Below, piece after piece: positions 19,271-29,101 of a stretch of DNA of 64,000 nt. The notes beneath the pieces are model-generated. The model worked only from the letters and a program-made list of their open reading frames with translations. It was not told the DNA's origin and ran no database searches. The translations under genes and the position numbers were made by a program. The stretch is from assembly GCF_015351475.1 (NCBI RefSeq), contig NZ_JADKPR010000003.1, forward strand, positions 1-64,000, written 5' to 3'. Source of the DNA: Flavobacterium sp. HJJ. GTDB lineage: Bacteria > Bacteroidota > Bacteroidia > Flavobacteriales > Flavobacteriaceae. Each line of letters starts with the position of its first letter. The first letter of the stretch is position 1.

Positions 19271-20647
19271 ATGAAAAATTATATTTTAAATAAAAAGTAT
19301 TGGGCGTCTATTACAATCATAGTCATGATGTTTGTATCCATGTTATTCAATGCTTGTGATAACAATGACAGCAGTGACGGCGGACCAATAACGATAAGTA
19401 AAGTTTTTTTGGAGGATGTTAATTCATCTGTACCGGACAGAGAAGTTTCTTTTGCCCGTTTAGGACAGTTAATCCGTGTGGAAGGAACTGGTTTTACAGG
19501 TTTAAAGAAAGTGTATATCAATGGTTTTGAAACCTATTTTAATGTCGTATTTGTTTCTGATACTTCAATGTTAATCAGCATTTCTAAAAATACTCCGACT
19601 ATTGATGCAGATCCTGCGGTTCGTAACACGATTCGTTTTGTAAATGACTCGAACGAAGCTGTTTTTGCTTTTAATATCCGTTCAGCAGCACCTAAAATTA
19701 TTTCTATTTCTAATACAATGCCAAAAGCTGGTGAAGTGATTACAGTTTCGGGTACTGGTTTAACAGAAGTTAAAAAAGTAGTTTTCCCTGGTAATATAGA
19801 AGTAACAAGCGGAATTACATCTGATGTTAAAGGAGAATTTTTTACGGTAACCATGCCGGCAGGAGTTTCAGCAGAAGGAGGCTCTTTATTAGTAGAAAGT
19901 GCCAATGGAGGAGTGTATTCACCGGCTTATTTTAATTTCAAAAAAGGGGTGATTCTTGATTTTGATGGATTAGGTTCACATGGCTACTGGGGTTCTGGAA
20001 CAAGTATGATTCAGCCTGCTGATTTGTTATCGACAGCAGCTGGTACAGGAAATGTTTCTCAAGGAAAATATGTACCGCATCGTCCAGCACGTATCGCTTC
20101 ATTTGCGGCAGCTACAAACCGATGTTCCGAAACTTGGACAGCAGGGAATGGTGTTGATAATTGGAGAGCACAATTGACACCATACATTCCAGCTTCAACT
20201 CCATTGGATCAGGTTGCTTTACAATTTGATATTTATGTTCCAACAGCCTGGACCAATACAGGTTTTTTAAAAATATGTCTGATAAATAACTTTAACGGGG
20301 GAGAATGGACAGGTGCCACTTACAATTATGTACCTTGGATAACAAGTGAAGGGAAAGTGGTTCCATTTCAAACAACAGGATGGCAGACAGTAACTATTCC
20401 ATTGAATAAATTTTATAGTTACTCAAAAGCTAGTTTTATTTTTGATGATGTTCTTAAATTTAGAGAAGCAGCAACGTATCAAAATTTCGGTTTCTTTTTT
20501 GAAAATTCTGATGTAAAATTAACTAACGTTACGGGACAGGCTAGTGAAGCTGTATTTGCATCATCAGCTACTTCTGTAAGCGTGTCTACAGATAATTGGA
20601 GGATTGTATCATTGAAAACACCAACTTACAGCGATTTTCCTAATTAA
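19271..20647 (+). CDS. Surface glycan-binding lipoprotein with IPT/TIG domains (SGBP-B type)
   Basis: A 458-residue lipoprotein (Cys29 in LFNACDNND). Two IPT/TIG immunoglobulin-like domains are visible at about residues 40-130 (LGQLIRVEGTGFTGLKKVYINGF) and 130-215 (MPKAGEVITVSGTGLTEVKKVVF). The remaining 240 residues form a C-terminal glycan-binding domain rich in Trp and Tyr (SHGYWGSGTSM, WTAGNGVDNWRAQL, GEWTGATYNYVPW). This matches the SusE/F-position binding proteins of xylan and xyloglucan loci in Bacteroides. No enzymatic motif is seen. It is expected to tether xylan at the cell surface for the GH10 enzyme and the SusCD pair, and it shares their operon. Confidence 0.88.
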   Translation: MKNYILNKKYWASITIIVMMFVSMLFNACDNNDSSDGGPITISKVFLEDVNSSVPDREVSFARLGQLIRVEGTGFTGLKKVYINGFETYFNVVFVSDTSMLISISKNTPTIDADPAVRNTIRFVNDSNEAVFAFNIRSAAPKIISISNTMPKAGEVITVSGTGLTEVKKVVFPGNIEVTSGITSDVKGEFFTVTMPAGVSAEGGSLLVESANGGVYSPAYFNFKKGVILDFDGLGSHGYWGSGTSMIQPADLLSTAAGTGNVSQGKYVPHRPARIASFAAATNRCSETWTAGNGVDNWRAQLTPYIPASTPLDQVALQFDIYVPTAWTNTGFLKICLINNFNGGEWTGATYNYVPWITSEGKVVPFQTTGWQTVTIPLNKFYSYSKASFIFDDVLKFREAATYQNFGFFFENSDVKLTNVTGQASEAVFASSATSVSVSTDNWRIVSLKTPTYSDFPN

Positions 20648-20717
20648 ATAACAACTTTGATATTGTTTAGAATTTAAATAACAATAGCACATTAGTTTCA
20701 CCTTAAAAAATAATTAA

Positions 20718-22916
20718 ATGAAATATAATAAAATACTGCCAGCAATTGCTTTGTCTTGTATCTTGTTTGCATCTTGTGATGATAATTTGATGGAATGGGG
20801 AAAAGATCCTTCTCACGGAGATATAGCTTCTTCGGAACTTCCTTTGGAATTAGCCGAAAAAATCAGCAGATATGAACCGCTTAAAACGTATACTGATTTC
20901 AAACTTGGAGCAGGTATAGGTTTGGACGAGTATATGAATGATGCCGCATATCGTACTCTTGTAAATGAAAATTTTGACGAGGTAACAGTAGGATACGCAA
21001 TGAAACATGCTCCAATGGTAAGTTCAACAGGCGCAATTAATTTCACCAAAGTTGATGCTTTTATTGCCAAAACAAAAGAGGCAGGATTATCTGTTTTTGG
21101 GCATACTTTGGTTTGGCACTCAAATCAAAATGCGAGTTATTTGAACAGTTTAATTGCTCCAACTATTATTCCGGGTTCAAGCGGCCCAAATACACTTAAT
21201 ATCGCTGGTTTAAAAGATGGTACTTTTAGCAGCTGGGCAAAAAACAACCCGGGTGCAGGTATAACAGCAGTAGATGGAGCTGGATTATCCAGTACTTCCA
21301 AAGCTATTAAGTTAGTTTCGAGTGCAACATCTTCACAGGCTTATAATTTGCAATTAACTTCACCTAGTATACCTGCGGTGAGCGGACATAGATATGAAAT
21401 TTCATTTTTCATCAAATCCGATCAAGCGGGTAAAGGGCGTATTTCTTTTGACAGTAATGTAACTAATCAATATCCGTATCAGGATTGGTATGCTGCAGGA
21501 GCCACTTATACAGAAGCTTTTGTAACAACATCATTATGGAAGCAGGTTAAATTCGTTATTAAAGACATTAAAGCAGCATCTACAGCATTTAAGTTTAATT
21601 TTGATTTAGGTTATTTGCCGAATGTTACTTATTATATCGATGCAAGTACTGTTGCGGTAGTTGATTTAGATGCAGCTCCAACAGTTACAAATTTGGTTGC
21701 TAATGGTAATTTCAATACTGATATATCAGGCTGGTCAAAATGGAATGGAGATGCAAACGCATTAAATCTGGGCACTGCAGCTGAGGCTTATGAAGGAAAT
21801 GGAGTAATGAAGGTAATTAATTCGACCAGTAATCCTGGAAGCCAGTATAAAACTCAAATTCATTCTAATTTCACAAGTAAATTAAAGGCAGGGACAGCAT
21901 ATACTGTTTCTTATTATATTAAATCAGATGCAGCAGGTTCTGTACGCTGTTCTACCACAGGAAATGCGATGTATCAAGGAGATCAGAATACTTCAACAGC
22001 TTGGAAATATGTGGAATGGAAGATTACAGGAACAGGTGCAGAGGATGGTTTCAACTTCGATTTGGGAGCCGTGGCAGGAACTTATTACATTGATAAAGTA
22101 GTAGTAACTGATGGAGTTGCTAGTGGCGGTGGAGCTGGAACGCCTTCTGTCACTATTGAAAAAACTGATGCTGAAAAAGCTACCCTTATTGGTAACGCTA
22201 TGACAGATTGGATTTCAAAAATGGTGAGCCATTATAAGAATGATGTTAAAGCTTGGGATGTTGTAAACGAGCCAATGAAAGAAGGCGGAAGCCTGCGCGA
22301 CGGAGTTGTAACAGACTTAGCTTCTGATGAGTTTTATTGGGTAAAATATTTAGGTAAAGATTATGCAGTTACAGCATTCAAATTAGCACGCCAATATGGA
22401 AATGCAACGGATAAACTGTTTATCAATGATTATAATTTAGAGGCTAACTTACCAAAATGTGACGGATTGATTGACTACGTAAAATACATCGAAAGCCAAG
22501 GCGCAGCTGTTGATGGTATTGGTACGCAAATGCACATTTCATTGACTACTGATAAAGCTAAAATTGTTGAAATGTTCAAAAAAATGGCTGCTAGCGGCAA
22601 ATTGATAAAAATTTCTGAATTGGATGTGAGATTAGGAACAGCTTCACCAACTTTAGAACAATTAGCAAGTCAGTCTGCAATGTATCAGTATGTTATAGAT
22701 TCTTACAGACAGTATATTCCTAAAGCACAGCAATACGGAATTACTATTTGGGGTATTTCAGATAGAAAAGAGGAGCACGTAAACTGGCTGCCAAATGAAT
22801 CTCCAAACCTATGGGATGCCAGCTACAAACGCAAGCATGCATACAAAGGAGTTGCTGATGGTTTAGCAGGAAAAGATGTAAGTGCTGGATTCTCTGGCGA
22901 TTTAGTAAAAAAATAG
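20718..22916 (+). CDS. GH10 endo-1,4-beta-xylanase with inserted carbohydrate-binding modules, surface lipoprotein
   Basis: A 732-residue lipoprotein (Cys20 in LFASC, then DDN). The GH10 barrel starts at about residue 45 and shows KHAPM and HTLVWHSNQN (about 129-138). It is then interrupted by some 330 residues before resuming at about 482. The acid/base is E518 in WDVVNEP and the nucleophile is E634 in ISELDVRLG. The insert holds two tandem CBM4/22-like beta-sandwiches, each with a KSD(Q/A)AG turn and an F(N)FDLG strand (about 160-310 and 320-465), joined to the barrel by a Gly-rich linker. This split layout is known from Bacteroides surface xylanases. It should cut xylan outside the cell to feed the SusCD pairs. 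A terminator follows the gene. Confidence 0.95.
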   Translation: MKYNKILPAIALSCILFASCDDNLMEWGKDPSHGDIASSELPLELAEKISRYEPLKTYTDFKLGAGIGLDEYMNDAAYRTLVNENFDEVTVGYAMKHAPMVSSTGAINFTKVDAFIAKTKEAGLSVFGHTLVWHSNQNASYLNSLIAPTIIPGSSGPNTLNIAGLKDGTFSSWAKNNPGAGITAVDGAGLSSTSKAIKLVSSATSSQAYNLQLTSPSIPAVSGHRYEISFFIKSDQAGKGRISFDSNVTNQYPYQDWYAAGATYTEAFVTTSLWKQVKFVIKDIKAASTAFKFNFDLGYLPNVTYYIDASTVAVVDLDAAPTVTNLVANGNFNTDISGWSKWNGDANALNLGTAAEAYEGNGVMKVINSTSNPGSQYKTQIHSNFTSKLKAGTAYTVSYYIKSDAAGSVRCSTTGNAMYQGDQNTSTAWKYVEWKITGTGAEDGFNFDLGAVAGTYYIDKVVVTDGVASGGGAGTPSVTIEKTDAEKATLIGNAMTDWISKMVSHYKNDVKAWDVVNEPMKEGGSLRDGVVTDLASDEFYWVKYLGKDYAVTAFKLARQYGNATDKLFINDYNLEANLPKCDGLIDYVKYIESQGAAVDGIGTQMHISLTTDKAKIVEMFKKMAASGKLIKISELDVRLGTASPTLEQLASQSAMYQYVIDSYRQYIPKAQQYGITIWGISDRKEEHVNWLPNESPNLWDASYKRKHAYKGVADGLAGKDVSAGFSGDLVKK

Positions 22917-22930
22917 TTTTTTTGTTAGTT

Positions 22931-22985
22931 AACAATCCATAGTGCAAATCTGTCAAAGGGTTTACGCTATGGATTGTTTTTTTTT
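22931..22985 (+). terminator. Terminator after the GH10 gene
   Basis: AACAATCCATAG (22931-22942) pairs perfectly with CTATGGATTGTT (22967-22978) across a 24-base loop and is followed by a long T tract. It overlaps the most upstream in-frame ATG of the next gene, which helps reject that start. Confidence 0.88.
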
Positions 22986-23033
22986 CTATTTTTCGGTTCT
23001 GTTTTTTTAATTCTTAATATTAAAATAAAAAGG

Positions 23034-24662
23034 ATGTTTAATTTTATAAACTGCAGATTTCTTTTACCCGCATTATTGTGTATACAGCTGGGATTCTGTC
23101 AAAATTCAATACCAAGTCTTCAGAAAAAAGGCAATAAAACACAATTAATAGTCAACGGAAAGCCTTTCATTATAAGAGGCGGCGAGTTAGGAAATTCCTC
23201 CGCTACTAGTATGGAGAGTATGGAACCAATCTGGCCAAAACTTACTGATATGAATCTTAATACTGTTCTGATGCCTATTTATTGGGAACTTATTGAAGAG
23301 GAGGAAGGGAAGTTTGATTTTTCCTTAGTCGATGATCTGATTCTAAAAGCCAGAAAAGAGAATCTAAAACTGGTTTTTCTTTGGTTCGGATCATGGAAAA
23401 ACAGTATGTCGAGCCATGCTCCGGCTTGGATAAAGTTAAATCAGAAAAAATATCCGAGAATCAAAGATGACAAAAATAAAAGCCATGAAATCTTAACGCC
23501 GTTTAGTGAAAATAATTTGAAAGCAGATTTGAATGCTTTTCAAAAATTAATGGCTCACATAAAAGATTTTGATCAGAAAGATCATACTGTCATAATGATT
23601 CAGGTGGAGAATGAAATCGGAATGCTGCCAACAGCAAGAGATTATCATCCATTGGCAAACGAAGCTTTCAAAAAAGAAGTACCCAAAGAATTGTTGCAGT
23701 ACATGCAAAAGAACAAAGAAAAACTGGTGCCTGAGTTTTTTGAATTATGGAAAAAAAATGGTTTTAAAACCTCTGGAAACTGGGAAGATGTTTTTGGAAA
23801 AGGACTGCAGACAGATGAAATTTTTATGGCTTGGTTTTTTGCAAAATTCACTAATGCTGTAGCCAAAGCAGGAAAAGACAGTTACGGAATTCCAATGTAT
23901 GTAAATGCTGCCCTGAATGCTCCTGGAAAAAAACCGGGCGAATATCCAAGTGCCGGTCCGCTCCCGCATGTAATGGATGTTTGGAAAGCAGCAGGAAATG
24001 CAATTGATCTTTTGGCTCCAGATTTTTACAATCCTTCTTTCAAACAGTGGAATGATTTATTTACCCGTCAGGGAGATCCTTTATTTATACCAGAGCATAA
24101 GTTTGATACAACTGCACCATTTAAAGGATTGTATGCAATAGGTCATTATGAAGCTATTGGTTTTTCTCCGTTTTCTATTGAATCAGTTGAAGATGGTAAA
24201 AAAGAACCTTTGAGCAAAATATATGATCTGGTGAAACAATTGACTCCAGTTATTGAGCAATATAAAGGATTGGGCAAGATTGACGGTGTACTTTTGGACA
24301 AAGAAAATGCTTCACAGATTATTACACTAGGAAATTATGAGTTTACTTTTAAACACGATTATACTTTAAATTGGTCTGATGGTGCCAAAGAAAATGTTTG
24401 GCCAATGTCCAGTGCGATTATCATTGAAACTGCACCAGACGAATTTTATATAGCCGGTTCCGGGATTGTGGTGACTTTTAAACCGTTAAAAAATAGTGAT
24501 TTAAATGCTGGAATTTTAAAAGTTGACCAAGGCCGATTTGATGAGAACGTTTGGAGAACAATCCGTCATTTTAATGGTGACCAGACGCATCAGGGAAGGC
24601 ATCTTAGGATTTCTGTTGGTGATTATGAAATTCAAAAATTAAAATTATATACTTACGAATAG
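23034..24662 (+). CDS. GH35 beta-galactosidase-like enzyme with C-terminal DUF5597-type domain
   Basis: A 542-residue secreted enzyme. I start at 23034 because an earlier in-frame ATG (22974) lies in the upstream terminator; from 23034 a signal peptide ends near GFCQ. The barrel is GH35-like: RGGELGNSSATS at the first strand, QVENEIGM with acid/base E194, and PLFIPEHKF with nucleophile E354. The C-terminal 170 residues match the DUF5597-type beta domain seen with this GH35 subgroup. Beta-1,4-galactosidase action is the family norm. In a xylan locus it may remove galactose from xylan side chains, or the subgroup may have another exo-activity. It has no CAACCGATTG site of its own and sits downstream of a terminator. 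Confidence 0.82.
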   Translation: MFNFINCRFLLPALLCIQLGFCQNSIPSLQKKGNKTQLIVNGKPFIIRGGELGNSSATSMESMEPIWPKLTDMNLNTVLMPIYWELIEEEEGKFDFSLVDDLILKARKENLKLVFLWFGSWKNSMSSHAPAWIKLNQKKYPRIKDDKNKSHEILTPFSENNLKADLNAFQKLMAHIKDFDQKDHTVIMIQVENEIGMLPTARDYHPLANEAFKKEVPKELLQYMQKNKEKLVPEFFELWKKNGFKTSGNWEDVFGKGLQTDEIFMAWFFAKFTNAVAKAGKDSYGIPMYVNAALNAPGKKPGEYPSAGPLPHVMDVWKAAGNAIDLLAPDFYNPSFKQWNDLFTRQGDPLFIPEHKFDTTAPFKGLYAIGHYEAIGFSPFSIESVEDGKKEPLSKIYDLVKQLTPVIEQYKGLGKIDGVLLDKENASQIITLGNYEFTFKHDYTLNWSDGAKENVWPMSSAIIIETAPDEFYIAGSGIVVTFKPLKNSDLNAGILKVDQGRFDENVWRTIRHFNGDQTHQGRHLRISVGDYEIQKLKLYTYE

Positions 24663-24810
24663 TTGAATTTCGGTAGAAGACAATAATATAAAGCCTGATG
24701 CGATTGATTTTATTATAAATAATTTATAATCAATATATTAATTATTTATATTATAATCGAACTCAGGTTATAAGAAAAAATATTCTGTAATAAGCGAAAG
24801 ATCTTTCTGC

Positions 24811-24956
24811 CCAGGATAGCAGCGGAAAGCCCGCAAGGGAAGAGCCCTTAAAAAAACAAAACCCAAAAGAGCGACCAGCGGAAGCTCCTTTTGGGTTTAT
24901 GTTTTTTTGGGCGATGACCGCGGACTTGAAGCGGATAGCCTGAATTGGCAGCCTGA
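24811..24956. repeat. Intergenic repeat-like element with self-complementary segments
   Basis: GGATAGCAGCGGAAAGCCCGC (split here as GGATAGCAGCGG and AAAGCCCGC), GCGACCAGCGGAAGCTCC and AAGCGGATAGCC share the AGCGGA/GCGGATAGC words in a GC-rich block unlike its surroundings. It lies between convergent genes. Elements of this wording appear, from memory, to be dispersed in Flavobacterium genomes. Only one copy is present in this window, so its repeat status needs a genome search. Confidence 0.45.
24859..24898. terminator. Bidirectional terminator between convergent GH35 and GH3 genes
   Basis: AAACCCAAAAGAGC pairs with GCTCCTTTTGGGTTT (one bulge). T-rich sequence follows on the plus strand, and A-rich sequence precedes it, giving a T tract on the minus strand. 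It can stop both converging transcripts. Confidence 0.8.
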
Positions 24957-24959
24957 TGA

Positions 24960-27583
24960 TTATTTAATAGTTACTGCACTTTTAATTAGTCCGCTGCTTG
25001 ATAGGTTATGTTCGTCAGGCTGATGACCGCCTACAGCAATTTCGATTTTGCCGTTAAGCTGCTGTAGTTTGCCTTCAGCAGTAACATACGATAAATCCTG
25101 CGGAGTTAAAGTAAAAGTTATTGTTTTGCTTTGTCCCGGATTAAGAGAAACTCTTTCAAAACCTTTCAGGGCTTTAATAGCGGTTTTTATTTTTTTGCTT
25201 TGCTCAAGGACATATAATTGTGCTACTTCTTCACCTGAAAATTTGCCAGTATTTGTAATAGTTACCGATACTGATACATTTTTGTTTTTTTCAGCTTGAA
25301 CAGGTATTTTTAATTTGCTGTATTTAAAGGAGGTGTAGCTCAGTCCGAATCCAAAACCATATTGCGGCACACCTTTGAAATATCTATAGGTTCGGTTTTC
25401 CATATTATAGTCATTGAAAGATGCCAAGTCGCTGTCTCCTCTGTAGAATGTGACAGGCAGACGGCCGGATGGATTATAATCGCCAAATAAAATATCTGCG
25501 ACTGCGGTTCCAGCTGACTGGCCTCCATACCACGCATTTAAAATTGCAGGAATGTTTTCGGACTCCCATGGTGCAGCGATCGCACTGCCAGTCATCATAA
25601 CAAATATTACAGGCTTGCCAGTTGATTTTAGGGCTTTCATCAATTCCGTCTGTACAGTTGGCAGCTGTATTGAGGTACGGTCGCCACCGTCAAATCCTGG
25701 GTCGCTTACTTTCATTTCTTCGCCTTCAAGCTGTGGAGAAATTCCTCCTGTAAAAATAAAGGCATCAGCATCTTTAAAGCGGTCAGCAAGCTGATTATAA
25801 TCCGTTTTAACATAACTGCCCGCATTCATTTTAATATACGCGCTTCCTTCGCCCTGCCAGTATTCTACAGCTAAGGTATAATGGGAGTCTTTTTTTACTG
25901 CAAGTTCATAGGTTTTTGCTCCCCAGCGGTTTTTTCCCATGAATCAATAACAACTGTGCCGTTTACAATAAATCGGAAGCCTTCATCACCTTGGAGTTCA
26001 AAAGTTATATTACCGTCTTTTTCAGCTTTAAAATCGGCAGTATATCTGGCTGAGAAATTATTGGCTCTTATTGTGCTGGTTACTGCTTGACCTTCCTGCC
26101 AGATATTGTCTACTTTGGTTTCTCTGGTTACTATCGGAGTGCCTTCAAGGTCTTTGTTATTGTAATATTCGGCTTTAAATCCCTGTTTCCCTTCATAAGA
26201 ATACTGCTGGGATAAATCCTGATATTGCAAAAGATTGTTATTGGTGAAGCTGACTGCTTTTTCATAAACAACTTCGGTAGCTGTGCCAACTTTGTCTTTT
26301 ATGCCCTGCAGAACCGTTTTCAGCGTAGAAGGCGTACCATTGTAATTGCCCAAAATGGCTATATCATTATCCGCATTTGGCCCAAGGACAACAATTTTTT
26401 TCAGTTTTTTACTGAGAGGAAGGGTTTGTTTTTCATTCTTTAGCAGTACCATTGACTGCTGTGCCATTTTTAAAGCATGTGCAGCATGTTCTTTGCTTTC
26501 GAGAACATTATCAGGGGTTTGTGCGTATTTAACCATTGAAATTGGATCAAACATTCCTAGACGGAAACGCACCATAAATAAACGTTTAACCGAAACATCT
26601 ATCTGAGCCTCAGTAATTTTACCTTGTTTTACGGCCTGCACTAGTGCTTTGTATGCATCGGTACCACAATCGATATCTGTTCCGTGAAATACAGCATCTG
26701 CCGATGCTGATGCAGCGTCAGGATGTGTTTTATGATTCTTAAAAAAGTCGTCGATTGCCCAGCAGTCGGAGGTTACGTAGCCGTCAAATTTCCATTGGTT
26801 TCTTAGGATATCGGTCATCAATATATCGCTGGCACAGCAGGGCTGCGTTCTGAAAGCATTGTAAGCACACATAACGCCGACAACACGAGATTCTGTTATT
26901 AATTTTTGAAAAGCTGGAAGATAGGTATCCCACAGATCGTAGGCACTTACATTTACATCAAAGACATGTCTAAGCGGTTCAGGACCGCTATGTACCGCAT
27001 AATGTTTGGCGCAGGCTGCAGCTTTAATATACTTTGGATCATCACCCTGCAGTCCTCGTACAAAGGCATCACCCAGCATGGCAGTAAGATATGGATCTTC
27101 TCCATAAGTTTCCTGTCCGCGTCCCCAGCGCGGGTCACGGAAAATATTAATGTTTGGTGTCCAGTAGGTGAGTCCCAAGTACCGCTCATTTGTACGGCCG
27201 GATGCAACCGCTTTGTTGTAAATGGCTCGGCCCTCGGCTGCAGAATAGTCGGCCATGGTAAACAATGAATTTTTATCAAATGTTGCTGCCATGGCGATGG
27301 CTTGCGGATAAACAGTCACTTTAAAAGGTGTTCGGGCTACTCCATGCAGTGTTTCGTTCCACCAGTCATAAGCCGGTATTCCCAAACGTTCTATAGCAGG
27401 TGAGGAGTTAAGCATTTGTGATACTTTTTCTTCAAGAGTGAGATGAGAGACTAAATCATTTACCCGTTCTTCAAAGGTTAAATTATAATCTTGAAAACGA
27501 TATTGATTCTGCGCATTACAATTGAACGTACCGTAGACGGTAATACTAACAAATAGTATTTTAAAAAGAATGTTTATTTTCAT
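24960..27583 (-). pseudogene. GH3 beta-xylosidase/beta-glucosidase with PA14 domain, interrupted by a frameshift
   Basis: Two frames together encode about 875 residues, the normal length for a PA14-containing GH3. The first part (27583 to about 25945) has a signal peptide to NCNAQ, SQMLNSSPAIERLGI, NIFRDPRWGRGQETYGEDP (the plant and Prevotella beta-xylosidase clade), KH at 193-194 and nucleophile D273 in VTSDCWAIDD. The PA14 insert begins at about residue 467. At residue 551 the frame breaks in a run of six A (minus strand): the first frame continues only to MNLQ stop at 25895, while the downstream frame reads KNRWGAKTYEL to 24960 and ends in a fibronectin-like domain. One extra A would restore the gene. 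This may be a sequencing error, a real mutation or slippage. A CAACCGATTG operator lies about 100 bases upstream. Likely substrate: xylo-oligosaccharides. Confidence 0.9.
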
Positions 27584-27686
27584 CGTAAAGTTTTTTAAAC
27601 TGAAAGGAGTATAATCTAATGTTAAAACATCATAAATGGAATACTATTTCTTTAACCCAATTCATGATGTTTCGGCTAAGATATAA

Positions 27687-27704
27687 AAAACAACCGATTG
27701 TTTT
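27687..27704. promoter_or_regulatory. Operator with CAACCGATTG core upstream of GH3
   Basis: AAAACAACCGATTGTTTT, seven-base perfect arms around CCGA. It is 104 bases upstream of the GH3 start codon on the minus strand and is the fourth copy of the motif found at both susC promoters. This ties the divergently oriented GH3 into the same regulon. No matching -7 box at the expected spacing was found on the minus strand. Confidence 0.68.
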
Positions 27705-27716
27705 AAAAATAAAAAA

Positions 27717-27750
27717 AAGATAGTATTGGATATTACTTCAATACTATCTT
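27717..27750. terminator. Terminator after the FucP-like gene (bidirectional)
   Basis: AAGATAGTATTG and CAATACTATCTT form a perfect 12-pair stem, flanked by A-rich sequence on the left and Ts on the right, so it has a T tract on either strand. It closes the minus-strand operon that starts at 35500. Confidence 0.85.
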
Positions 27751-27772
27751 TTTTATAAAACGAAAAAATACT

Positions 27773-29077
27773 TTATGAAATACTGTTCTTTACTTTATGT
27801 CCAAATACACCAAAATAAAGAATAATGACAAAACAAACCAGCGGAATAATATAACCCGCCTGAATATCGTCATGTTTCATATCGATTAAAGTTCCCATAG
27901 AGTAAGGAAGTATTGCCCCGCCGACAATGGACATTACTAACCAAGATGAACCAGTTTCGGTATTGGATTTCAAGCCAACTAATCCCAGCGAGAAAATTGT
28001 CGGGAACATAATTGACATGAAAAAACCTAATCCGCCTAAAGCATAGATAACGTAAATACCTGATCCGTAAATAGCTACGATACAAAGTAAAACGCTGATG
28101 ACACAGTAGATAGAAAGCAGTACATAATCTTTAACGAATTTTAAAAAGAAGGTTCCAATAAAGCGGCCAGCCATAAACAGGAAGCCATAAATTCCGAGGT
28201 AGTAACCAGCTGTTTTTTCATCTAATCCGGCACCTTGCTGTGCAATTCTGATGAAAAAACTAGTAATACAAACCTGTGCGCCTACATAAAAGAATTGTGC
28301 CACAACTGCCCAGCTTAAATGAGAGAATTTCAAAACAGAAAAAAATCCAGGTTTGATTTCAGCCTCTGTATGAGTTGGTTTCATCGATGGTAAATGCATA
28401 AAATAGAATAATATTGCCACCAATAGTAATACGCTTCCCAGAATGATATAAGGCAGTTTTACAGCCGAAGCTTCTTCCAGTAAATAAGCTGCTTTTGTGG
28501 CATCCGGCATAGCTGCCATCTGCTCTGCAGTATGTGTTTTTCCTGAAAGAATGAACATCGAACCCACAATTGGAGCGATCATAGCTGCCAAACCGTTAAA
28601 AGAGGCTGCTAAATTTAGTCTTTTTGATGACGATTCTGCTGGACCTAAAATGGCAGCATAGGGATTGGCACTGGTTTCTAGAATTGTAAGGCCACACCCA
28701 ATTACAAATAAGGCAAATAAAAATAACTCATATGTTCTAGTATTTGCTGCAGGTACAAAAAGGAAAGCACCGCTGGCGAAAACCAAAAGTCCAATGATAA
28801 TACTGTTTTTATATCCAAATCGTTTAATCAGCATTCCCGCTGGAATTGCCATAATAAAATAAGCAAAAAACACTGAGGTATCGATCAATGTAGACTGGCG
28901 GTTATTTAATTCACAGGCTTTTTTCAGGTGCGGAATTAAAATAGAATCTAGATTGTGAGCCATTCCCCAAAGGAAAAATAAGCTGGTAATTAAAATAAAA
29001 GGCAGTAAATATTTAGTCCCTGCTCCTTGTTCTGTTGGGACTTCATGATGGTCGCCAGTTTGGTTGGTTATTTGCAT
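27773..29077 (-). CDS. Major facilitator sugar permease, FucP-like
   Basis: A 434-residue polytopic inner-membrane protein with about 12 hydrophobic segments and the FucP/glucose-galactose porter signatures: LFFLWGMAHNLDSILIPHLKKAC, FGYKNSIIIGLL in the 2-3 loop, ETSANPYAAILGP in TM4 and FPTIFSLGLVGLKSNTETGSS near TM10. The family carries L-fucose, L-rhamnose-like or other hexoses with protons. It is the last gene of the minus-strand operon, 24 bases after maoC and before a terminator. With L-fucose dehydrogenase and fuconolactonase-like genes nearby, L-fucose or a related deoxysugar is the best guess for its substrate. Confidence 0.85.
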   Translation of the reverse strand: MQITNQTGDHHEVPTEQGAGTKYLLPFILITSLFFLWGMAHNLDSILIPHLKKACELNNRQSTLIDTSVFFAYFIMAIPAGMLIKRFGYKNSIIIGLLVFASGAFLFVPAANTRTYELFLFALFVIGCGLTILETSANPYAAILGPAESSSKRLNLAASFNGLAAMIAPIVGSMFILSGKTHTAEQMAAMPDATKAAYLLEEASAVKLPYIILGSVLLLVAILFYFMHLPSMKPTHTEAEIKPGFFSVLKFSHLSWAVVAQFFYVGAQVCITSFFIRIAQQGAGLDEKTAGYYLGIYGFLFMAGRFIGTFFLKFVKDYVLLSIYCVISVLLCIVAIYGSGIYVIYALGGLGFFMSIMFPTIFSLGLVGLKSNTETGSSWLVMSIVGGAILPYSMGTLIDMKHDDIQAGYIIPLVCFVIILYFGVFGHKVKNSIS

Positions 29078-29101
29078 AATTTATAGTTATAGGTTAGTTA
29101 A

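Noticed and set aside
22974..23033. Earlier in-frame ATG for the GH35 gene
   Set aside because: It lies inside the terminator of the GH10 gene and would put extra residues ahead of a normal signal peptide. The ATG at 23034 is better.
25940..25956. Programmed -1 frameshift in GH3
   Set aside because: The A6C run is in the wrong phase for a canonical X-XXY-YYZ slippery heptamer (zero frame GAA AAA ACC), and no pseudoknot was recognised. A one-base indel is simpler.
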